From NCBI GenBank assembly GCA_016208645.1, contig JACQXP010000363.1, positions 1 to 13,481 of the forward strand: 13,481 nucleotides of DNA, given 5' to 3'. Shown piece by piece: positions 1 to 5,000 of the stretch (the first letter of the stretch is position 1; every line of letters starts with the position of its first letter). A program made the translations under genes and the position numbers. Source of the DNA: Candidatus Methylomirabilota bacterium. GTDB taxonomy: Bacteria > Methylomirabilota > Methylomirabilia > Methylomirabilales > 2-02-FULL-66-22. The notes below the pieces were generated by a model. It searched no databases, was not told the DNA's origin, and saw nothing but the letters and a program-made list of their open reading frames with translations.

Positions 1-378
1 GGCCTGGAGGAAGGTCCCGTAGCTACTCGGGGGGGCGGCCAGCTTGTCCACCTCGGCCCGCAACTGGGCGAGCTGCTCCTTGGCGGCCGTGAGGGCGGCC
101 ACCAGGCGCTCGTTCTGCTGGTGGGCGTGCTCGAGTTGCTCCCGCGATTGGCTCAACTTGCTGCGGAGAAACTCGAATTCCTTCGGCGTCTGCTCCAGGC
201 GCCGGCGCAGGTGGAACATCTCCTCCTCCAGCGCCTTGACCTGCGCCTGCAGACTCTCCATGTCCATCTCGTACTGGTCAATCTTCCGCTGATACGAGGC
301 GTCTGTCTTCGGGAGTTGCCCCGAGAGTTTGCGCATCGTCGTCCGCAGCGAGTTCAGCTTGGTCTCGGAATCACTCAT
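1..378 (-). CDS. arc: Proteasome-associated AAA ATPase (ARC/Mpa), N-terminal fragment
   Basis: The gene runs off the left edge; 126 N-terminal residues are present. Residues about 30-115 form a heptad-rich, charged coiled coil (for example LVAALTAAKEQLAQLRAEV at 92-110), followed by the turn KLAAPPSSYGTFLQA at 112-126. In the family this is where the coiled coil passes into the interdomain OB fold; the AAA module would lie outside the window. In ARC/Mpa the coiled coil captures Pup and the hexamer unfolds pupylated proteins into the 20S proteasome in the cytoplasm. The ATG at 376-378 follows a GGAGG nine bases upstream and has its own promoter. The assignment is strengthened by a pup gene 590 bases upstream. 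A generic coiled-coil protein is the alternative, but the PPSSYG turn and the context argue against it. Confidence 0.85.
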   Translation of the reverse strand, partial: MSDSETKLNSLRTTMRKLSGQLPKTDASYQRKIDQYEMDMESLQAQVKALEEEMFHLRRRLEQTPKEFEFLRSKLSQSREQLEHAHQQNERLVAALTAAKEQLAQLRAEVDKLAAPPSSYGTFLQA

Positions 379-483
379 ACTGTCGGGCCTCCGTGAGCGC
401 CTCGTCCACGCCCCACCACTATCCCGATCCGATTGCGGCGAGTCGTGAAAATTTCTCGAGCGCCGTCACGAATAATGCAAGGT

Positions 484-511
484 ATCTTAAACGGCTTTCG
501 AGGGGTGTCAA
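484..511 (-). promoter_or_regulatory. Sigma70-type promoter of the ARC gene
   Basis: On the minus strand there is TTGACA at 506-511, a 16-base spacer and TAAGAT at 484-489. The expected transcription start is near 477, giving a leader of about 100 bases before the ARC ATG. The surrounding 430-520 stretch is more AT-rich than its neighbours. The -35 box is perfect and the -10 box matches 4 of 6. Confidence 0.6.
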
Positions 512-636
512 GTCTTTTCTCCCCGTCGAAATGCCCGCACGAGGCCCCAGTGTCACCCTCGGCGCGGTGCATCCCAGGACGGAGGCGACGCACGCTCCAC
601 GAGGCTGACCGCGGGCTTGCACATCGCCCCGAAACA

Positions 637-665
637 CGAATGGCTGGGAGATCCCCAGCCATTCG
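637..665 (-). terminator. Perfect 12-bp hairpin, probable end of the pup-fmdB transcript
   Basis: The arms at 637-648 and 654-665 are perfect reverse complements (CGAATGGCTGGG and CCCAGCCATTCG) around a five-base loop. The hairpin lies about 60 bases beyond the FmdB-like stop. On the minus strand it is followed only by TGTTTC, so the U-tract is weak; it could be a terminator or a 3' stabilising structure. The rest of the 379-725 gap holds the ARC promoter and leader and no convincing gene. Confidence 0.5.
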
Positions 666-725
666 AACGTGCCAGCCGTCGCTCGGGTTCCCCCGACACG
701 CGGGGGATCAGTGGCTGCACGTCCC

Positions 726-923
726 TCACCCGCCGCTACTGCATCGGCTACAGCCGCCGCCCGACCCGACGAACTTGAATTCCCCCTTGAAAGCGAACCT
801 GGAGAACTGCTTGGTCACCTTCGCACTCTCGCACTTGGGGCAGGCCACCCGGCTCCGGCTGGAGGGGACACGCTTCTCGAAGGCGTGCGCGCATTCATCA
901 CAGATGAATTCGTAGATCGGCAT
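726..923 (-). CDS. FmdB-family zinc-ribbon protein
   Basis: The 65-residue protein begins MPIYEFICDECAHAFEK, the hallmark start of the FmdB/CxxC_CXXC_SSSS family. Cys8-Cys11 and Cys28-Cys31 form the zinc ribbon, and a Gly/Ser/Cys tail carries a third pair (Cys58, Cys61). Family members are small zinc-binding proteins, annotated as regulators because of one member near formamidase/amidase genes; their biochemical role is not settled. The ATG at 921-923 has no clear Shine-Dalgarno site and lies 47 bases after pup, so expression may depend on read-through from pup. It is the last gene before the hairpin at 637-665. Confidence 0.85.
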   Translation of the reverse strand: MPIYEFICDECAHAFEKRVPSSRSRVACPKCESAKVTKQFSRFAFKGEFKFVGSGGGCSRCSSGG

Positions 924-970
924 GAGGGCTCTCGAGGTCTTGCGGGTCCGTCCGGGGCAACCGGCCGGGG

Positions 971-1168
971 CTATTCGCCGCCGCGCTGGACGTAGCTCTT
1001 CACGAACTCCTCGGCGTTCTCCTCCAGGACGTCATCAATCTCGTCCACCAGCTTGTCCATGTCCTCCTTCAGCTTCTTTCCCTTCTCCGTGACCTTGGCG
1101 CCCGGCTGTCCGCCTTCCCCGGCCGGCGGCCCCTCGGTCCGTTTATGCTTCCGCTCCTGCTCCGCCAT
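971..1168 (-). CDS. pup: Prokaryotic ubiquitin-like protein Pup
   Basis: This 65-residue, highly charged protein has the Pup layout: a disordered, Gly/Pro/Lys-rich N-terminal half (1-30) and an acidic helical C-terminal half with DEIDDVLEENAEEFV (42-56), then YVQRGGE at 59-65. From memory this is nearly the same as the actinobacterial DEIDDVLEENAEDFV...YVQKGGQ. Pup is joined through its C-terminal glutamate to lysines of target proteins by PafA and delivers them to ARC/Mpa and the proteasome. Here the last residue is already Glu, so deamidation by Dop is not needed before ligation. The ATG at 1166-1168 follows a very strong AAAGGAGGAGG site. The gene lies 37 bases after the MoaB-like gene and 47 before the FmdB gene. 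No pafA, dop or proteasome subunit genes are in the window; they are expected beyond the left edge. Confidence 0.95.
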   Translation of the reverse strand: MAEQERKHKRTEGPPAGEGGQPGAKVTEKGKKLKEDMDKLVDEIDDVLEENAEEFVKSYVQRGGE

Positions 1169-1205
1169 CGTCCTCCTCCTTTGTCCCCGCCAGCGGCGGG
1201 GCCGA

Positions 1206-1712
1206 TCACCGGCTCGCCACCCAGATCAGGTGCGGCAGTTCCGGGAGCAGCACCTTGCTGAGGGCCAGGCGGACCGCCGCCTCCGACCCCGGGAGACAGC
1301 AGACGACCTTCCCCCGGCTCACGCCGCACAGCGCCCGGCTCAGCATGGCGGCGCTGCCGACCTCCCCGTAACTCAGCCAGCGGAACAGCTCGCCGAAGCC
1401 CGGCAGGACCTTGTCCAGAAGAGGGATCACGGTCTCGATGGTCAGATCGCGCTGGCCGACCCCGGTGCCGCCGGTCACGATCAAGCACAGCGCCGGGCCC
1501 TGGAGGAAGCGCCGCACCCCTGCCTGGATGCGCCAGGGCTCGTTTGTCACCACCTCGTAATCCAGCAGGCGATGGCCGGCCTCGTTCAGCAAATGCTGGA
1601 TGAGGCGCCCCGACGTGTCCGTCGCCTCGCTTCGACTGTCGCTGACGGTCAGGACCGCATAGCCCACGCACCCGACTGCCTGGGCACTGGCCCGGTGATC
1701 CGGCGCACCCAT
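1206..1712 (-). CDS. moaB: MoaB/MogA-like molybdopterin-binding protein
   Basis: The 168-residue protein has the single-domain MoCF fold signature: TVSD at 22-25, TGGTGVGQRD at 80-89, PGFGELFRWLSYGEVGSAAMLSRA across 104-127, and the closing PGS at 141-143. MogA adenylylates molybdopterin before molybdenum insertion; MoaB homologues are either the same enzyme or of unclear role. The glycine-rich loop has VGQ where LSP is common, which may point to a divergent member. The ATG at 1710-1712 was chosen because GAGGTG sits six bases upstream; an in-frame GTG at 1740-1742 would add ten residues. It sits between a small ORF and pup, with no other molybdenum cofactor genes nearby. Confidence 0.85.
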   Translation of the reverse strand: MGAPDHRASAQAVGCVGYAVLTVSDSRSEATDTSGRLIQHLLNEAGHRLLDYEVVTNEPWRIQAGVRRFLQGPALCLIVTGGTGVGQRDLTIETVIPLLDKVLPGFGELFRWLSYGEVGSAAMLSRALCGVSRGKVVCCLPGSEAAVRLALSKVLLPELPHLIWVASR

Positions 1713-1794
1713 CCTACCCACCTCGCAGGAGAGAGGACTCACCCGCGCCCGCCGCCGGCGCCCCGCGCGCGGCGAGCGTCCTGCCGACCGGTCC

Positions 1795-1812
1795 GCGGTC
1801 CTCGGGGACCGC
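1795..1812. repeat. Small intercistronic hairpin
   Basis: GCGGTCC at 1795-1801 and GGACCGC at 1806-1812 form a perfect seven-bp stem with a four-base loop, touching the stop codon of the 53-residue gene. There is no U-tract, so it is more likely a processing or stabilising element between that gene and the MoaB-like gene than a terminator. The rest of the 99-base gap is very GC-rich and shows nothing else. Confidence 0.4.
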
Positions 1813-1973
1813 TACGAGAGTTCCTGTTGGACCCTGAGGACCGTGGAGTAGTCGATGCCGGTCTGGGCCGAGAGACGGAGGAGGTCCCGCTCGGTGATCT
1901 TGCTCCCCCGTTTCATGATGGCTTGAAGTTCCCGGCGGACGACCTCCAACGCCTCTTCACCCTTCACGCGCAT
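1812..1973 (-). CDS. Small helical protein, 53 residues, unknown function
   Basis: The reading frame starts at ATG 1971-1973 and encodes MRVKGEEALEVVRRELQAIM, then a basic turn (KRGSK), then ITERDLLRLSAQTGIDYST and VLRVQQELS. AAGGAG lies six bases before the ATG, which strongly supports translation. It starts 21 bases after the mrp stop. The predicted pattern is an amphipathic helix followed by a compact two-helix segment resembling a helix-turn-helix, but it is too short to assign. It could be a small DNA-binding or adaptor protein. I do not recognise a family. Confidence 0.65.
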   Translation of the reverse strand: MRVKGEEALEVVRRELQAIMKRGSKITERDLLRLSAQTGIDYSTVLRVQQELS

Positions 1974-1994
1974 ACACGGCTCCTTGCCGCAGGG

Positions 1995-2822
1995 CTACTG
2001 GTCCATCCGGATGACTGGAGCGGACAGCGCCTCCTCGCGGATGCGTTCCGCCAGCGCCTTGGCGACCCGTCGGAACGCGTCCGCCACCGGGGAATCACGC
2101 TGCGTGCTCAGGATGGGTTCCCCCCGGTCGCTCGTCTGGCAGACGATCGGGTGCAGCGGGATCTCGCCCAGGAAAGGGACTCCCAGCTCCTGGCTGGCCT
2201 TGCGGGCGCCGCCCTGCCGGAAGATGGCCGAGGGCGTCCCGCAATGCGGGCAGATGAAGCTGCTCATGTTCTCGAGGATGCCCAGGATCGGGACCTTGAG
2301 CTGCCGGAACATCGCCAGGGCCTTGCTGGCGATCTGCATGGCCAGATCTTGCGGCGTCATCACGATGACCGCCCCGGTCAGGGGGAGCGACTGCGCCAGC
2401 GTGAGCTGGGCGTCGCCCGTCCCCGGCGGGAGGTCGATGAGCAGATATTCCAGCGGGCCCCATTCCACCTCTTGCAGGAACTGCTGGATCGCCCCCGCCA
2501 CCATGGGCCCACGCCAGATCACGGGGGCGCCGTCGGGCATCAGGAATCCGAGGGACATCAGCCGGACCCCATGCGCCTCGAGCGGGAGGATCTTCTGCCC
2601 GTTGCTCTGCGGCATCCGGTTGATGCCCATCATCATGGGGATGCTGGGCCCGTAGATGTCGGCGTCCAGGAGGCCGGTGGCGGCCCCCGTCTGCGCCAGG
2701 GCCACCGCAAGGTTCACGCTCAGAGTGGACTTGCCGACGCCCCCTTTTCCCGACGCGATGGCCACGCTGTGCTTGACGCCATCCAGGGCTGCCAGGCCTG
2801 GACCGGCAGGATGTGCTGCCAT
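1995..2822 (-). CDS. apbC: Mrp/ApbC-type Fe-S cluster carrier ATPase
   Basis: The 275-residue P-loop NTPase of the MinD/Mrp group has a deviant Walker A GKGGVGKST (25-33), DADIYGPS (53-60), Walker B region LIDLPPGTGD (128-137) and the CPHC pair (191-194) that bridges an Fe-S cluster between two subunits in ApbC/Nbp35 proteins. The length fits the form without the N-terminal DUF59 domain. In the cytoplasm these proteins hold and pass on Fe-S clusters. The ATG at 2820-2822 follows GGAG. It begins 40 bases after the MerR-like gene and appears to be the second gene of its operon. Confidence 0.93.
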   Translation of the reverse strand: MAAHPAGPGLAALDGVKHSVAIASGKGGVGKSTLSVNLAVALAQTGAATGLLDADIYGPSIPMMMGINRMPQSNGQKILPLEAHGVRLMSLGFLMPDGAPVIWRGPMVAGAIQQFLQEVEWGPLEYLLIDLPPGTGDAQLTLAQSLPLTGAVIVMTPQDLAMQIASKALAMFRQLKVPILGILENMSSFICPHCGTPSAIFRQGGARKASQELGVPFLGEIPLHPIVCQTSDRGEPILSTQRDSPVADAFRRVAKALAERIREEALSAPVIRMDQ

Positions 2823-2862
2823 GAACTCTCCGTTCTCGTGTCCGCTTGCCTCGCGCCGACGA

Positions 2863-3264
2863 TCACCGGGCGGAGGCGGCCTGCCGGGATCCCCCGTTCA
2901 CCACCGGTCCGCCGCTGCCTTCCCGGAAGACCGGACACTGGCTGCATTGCAGTTCCTGCGGGAAGCCGATGATCTCCCAGCATGGGGCGAACCGGAGCAG
3001 GCGCTTGACCCCTTCGATGCTCACCTTCTCCGTGTGGATGAGCCGGCGCAGGCACTCCAGCCACTGCACGTCCCCGGCGCAATAGTATCGCTCCCGGTTG
3101 CGGCGTGCCGGCTTCACCAGCCCTTGGGACTCGTACAGGCGAAGGGTTTGTTCCGTGACGCCCAGAAGGTCGGCGACGACCCCGATGGGGAAGCAGGCCC
3201 CGTGGTCCCCGGGGGCCTCCACCAGGGCCGATGCCGCGCGACGAACCTCTGTAGGCTTTTTCAT
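2863..3264 (-). CDS. MerR-family regulator with cysteine-rich C-terminus
   Basis: From the ATG at 3262-3264 the protein has 133 residues. Residues 27-70 form the MerR winged helix (IGVVADLLGVTEQTLRLYES, then GLVKPARRNRERYYCAGDV), followed by a dimerisation helix with VSIEGVKRLL (81-90), reminiscent of HspR/GlnR types. Six cysteines are present (24, 62, 71, 95, 107, 110), three of them in a short tail of the form CW...CSQC, which could bind a metal or sense redox state. A longer frame from 3318 overlaps the promoter, so the shorter start is preferred, although its ribosome site is weak. It leads the Mrp-MoaB-Pup gene string and may regulate it. Confidence 0.85.
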   Translation of the reverse strand: MKKPTEVRRAASALVEAPGDHGACFPIGVVADLLGVTEQTLRLYESQGLVKPARRNRERYYCAGDVQWLECLRRLIHTEKVSIEGVKRLLRFAPCWEIIGFPQELQCSQCPVFREGSGGPVVNGGSRQAASAR

Positions 3265-3303
3265 CTCAAGTGGAAGGTTGACCTCAATTGCTAACCGTAG
3301 CTT

Positions 3304-3332
3304 TAGATACCAGAGCAATGCGGGACTGTCAA
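3304..3332 (-). promoter_or_regulatory. Promoter of the MerR-mrp-pup gene string
   Basis: On the minus strand, TTGACA lies at 3327-3332, then a 17-base spacer, then TATCTA at 3304-3309. Transcription would begin near 3297, about 33 bases before the MerR start. The leader contains TTGAGGTCAA, a short TTGA-N2-TCAA dyad at about 3277-3286, a possible operator for the regulator itself. No other clear promoter was seen before pup. Confidence 0.6.
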
Positions 3333-3428
3333 GACCCGGTTCCGAGGGATTCCTCGTGGCGGGGGCCGCCAGCCTCCGCCCAGTTTCCGGTCGGCCGAGT
3401 CCAGGAGGGGTGTTGCCCGGGCGCGTTT

Positions 3429-3463
3429 CCGGTGATCGGGGACAAGGCTGGGCAGATCACCGG
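3429..3463. repeat. Inverted repeat with 9-bp arms between folE and the MerR promoter
   Basis: CCGGTGATC at 3429-3437 and GATCACCGG at 3455-3463 are perfect reverse complements around a 17-base loop. It lies 44-78 bases past the folE stop and about 100 bases before the MerR -35 box. No U-tract follows on either strand, so it is not a typical terminator. It could be a 3' mRNA structure or a protein-binding site. Confidence 0.45.
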
Positions 3464-3506
3464 CACCTGAGTTCGGCGCCGGTCGGACGGCCACAGGCGC
3501 TGCTGG

Positions 3507-4064
3507 TCAGCGCCGGTCGTAATGATTGATCAGTCGGAGAAACTCTTCGCGGGTCGCCTTGGAATCCCGAAAGGCCCCCAGCATGCACGAGGTGATGGCC
3601 TGGCTGTTCTGCTTCTCCACGCCGCGCATCATCATGCAGAAGTGGTAGGCCTCGATGACCACCGCGACCCCGGCCGGCTGCAATGCCTCTTGCAACGCCT
3701 CGGCGATCTGGGTGGTGAGCCGCTCCTGGACCTGGAGACGGCGGGCGAACATGTCCACCAGGCGAGCCAGCTTGCTGAGCCCCACGATCTTTCCGGCGGG
3801 AAGGTAGGCGATGTGCGCCTTGCCGAAGAAGGGAAGCAGGTGGTGCTCGCACAGGGAGTACAGCTCGATGTCTTTCACCACCACCATCTCGTCGTAGGGC
3901 TCGGTGAAGACCGCCCCGTTCAGGACCTCTGCGACTGTCTGAGCGTATCCCGACGTGAGATAGCTGAACGCCTTCGCGACGCGTTCCGGGGTCTTGGTCA
4001 GGCCTTCCCGGTAGGGATCCTCGCCGAGTTCCTTCAACAGGTCCTTGACCAGCCGTTCGATCAT
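3507..4064 (-). CDS. folE: GTP cyclohydrolase I
   Basis: The 185-residue protein matches the full length of bacterial FolE. It has the zinc ligands Cys72, His75 (in LCEHHLLPFFGKAHIAYLP) and Cys143 (HFCMMMRGV), plus GLSKLARLVDMFARRLQVQE (95-114). It converts GTP to 7,8-dihydroneopterin triphosphate, the first step of folate, queuosine and tetrahydropterin synthesis. The ATG at 4062-4064 overlaps the stop of the upstream pterin synthase homologue (ATGA), so it is translationally coupled. It is the last gene of a four-gene set and is followed by no clear terminator. Confidence 0.97.
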   Translation of the reverse strand: MIERLVKDLLKELGEDPYREGLTKTPERVAKAFSYLTSGYAQTVAEVLNGAVFTEPYDEMVVVKDIELYSLCEHHLLPFFGKAHIAYLPAGKIVGLSKLARLVDMFARRLQVQERLTTQIAEALQEALQPAGVAVVIEAYHFCMMMRGVEKQNSQAITSCMLGAFRDSKATREEFLRLINHYDRR

Positions 4065-4582
4065 GCTGGGCTCGCTTTCTGGCCCCGGCCGGCCGGGGTC
4101 GTGAAGGTCGGGCGCGCCAGCCCATCCGCGCCGTCGCGATCCAGGTCGAAAAAGTTATTTGGCGTTTCCTCCAGGCGCAGGTGGCACAGCCGGCCCGCCG
4201 GGAGCGCACCGTCCAGGATGCGCCAGAGCAGGGTCGCCAGCACCTCCGTGGTGCTGGTGGGACCGTCTGCCGGCGTGATCAGGAGGTCCAGGTTCATCCG
4301 GTCGAAGCCCCCCAGAATCTGGGTCCGCACCACCGCATCCAGCGCTGCCCCCCCATCCACCCCGCCGGTCTCCGGCGACACGGCACCCCGGAGGGTCACC
4401 TCCAGCCGATAGGTGTGGCCGTGTCCGTTGGGGTTGTTGCACCGGCCATAGATCCGCGCGTTGTCGGCCAGGCTGAATCGGGGATTGTGCAGCCGGTGGG
4501 CCGCCGAGAACTCATAGGAGCGCGTGACCTCCACCACCGGCACCCCGCCCGCCGGACGCTCCGGCTCAGATGCTCTCGGCAT
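4061..4582 (-). CDS. 6-pyruvoyl-tetrahydropterin synthase homologue, eukaryote-like motif, altered catalytic pair
   Basis: The 173-residue protein has zinc ligands His29, His54 and His56 in YEFSAAHRL and YGRCNNPNGHGHTY, with Cys48 in the spacing CNNPNGHGH used by animal PTPS. The later STTEVLATLLW (110-120) and LEETPNN (137-143) also align by eye with animal PTPS. The usual Asp-His pair is Asp94-Arg95 here, and the TGMV loop has become TGGVDGG, so classic PTPS activity is doubtful. There is a 15-residue Pro-rich N-terminal extension and a Gly/Pro tail. The ATG at 4580-4582 was chosen because GGGGAG lies ten bases upstream; an in-frame GTG at 4589-4591 has too short a spacing. It overlaps both neighbouring genes. 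Confidence 0.88.
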   Translation of the reverse strand: MPRASEPERPAGGVPVVEVTRSYEFSAAHRLHNPRFSLADNARIYGRCNNPNGHGHTYRLEVTLRGAVSPETGGVDGGAALDAVVRTQILGGFDRMNLDLLITPADGPTSTTEVLATLLWRILDGALPAGRLCHLRLEETPNNFFDLDRDGADGLARPTFTTPAGRGQKASPA

Positions 4583-5000
4583 GTCTGGCACGCTCCCCGT
4601 AGTAGTCCACGAAGCAGGATCCGTCCTCGTGCAGGCGAATCCGGTGCAGCCGATGCCCGTGGGGGCCCTCGAGGCGCGGCTCCAGGAGCTCCCAGATGAC
4701 CACCGCCAGGTTCTCCGGCGTGGGATTTTTCTCCTTGAAGTACGGGACGTCCTGGTTCAGGTCCTTGTGATCGAAGCGATCCACCACCGCCTCGACGATG
4801 AGGTCCTTCAGGGCCTTGAGGTCAATCACCATTCCCGTGTCCGGTGACGGCTGGCCCTCGACGGTGACCTCCAGGATGTAGTTGTGCCCGTGAACGTTGC
4901 CGCATTTCCCGAAGACCCGCTGATTCTCCGCCTCGCTCCAGCGGGGATTGCCGTATCGGTGCGCGGCGCAAAATTCCACCCGCTTCGTGACCTGGATCAT
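4566..5000 (-). CDS. queD: 6-pyruvoyl-tetrahydropterin synthase / QueD-type enzyme
   Basis: The 144-residue protein keeps the complete catalytic set: zinc ligands His14, His37 and His39, Cys33 in CGNVHGH, the TGMV loop (55-58), Asp77-His78 in FDHKDLN and Glu125. It also has NPTPENLA (92-99) typical of the family. QueD makes 6-carboxytetrahydropterin; PTPS makes 6-pyruvoyl-tetrahydropterin, both from dihydroneopterin triphosphate, the FolE product. CxxxHGH favours QueD, but DHKDLNQDVPYF resembles animal PTPS, and no queC or queE is nearby. The start at 4998-5000 overlaps the glycosyltransferase stop (ATGA). The same frame stays open upstream to 5678, but that stretch is only an alternate frame of the glycosyltransferase gene. 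Confidence 0.92.
   Translation of the reverse strand: MIQVTKRVEFCAAHRYGNPRWSEAENQRVFGKCGNVHGHNYILEVTVEGQPSPDTGMVIDLKALKDLIVEAVVDRFDHKDLNQDVPYFKEKNPTPENLAVVIWELLEPRLEGPHGHRLHRIRLHEDGSCFVDYYGERARHAESI

Noticed and set aside
971..1168. Assignment as UBact rather than Pup.
   Set aside because: The DEIDDVLEENAEEFV...YVQRGG stretch matches canonical Pup far better than the divergent UBact pattern as I remember it.
1053..2972. Open plus-strand frame of 639 codons opposite the MoaB-like gene and mrp.
   Set aside because: It is antisense to recognised genes, has low-complexity Arg/Pro/His-rich translation and no ribosome site; long antisense frames are common in GC-rich DNA.
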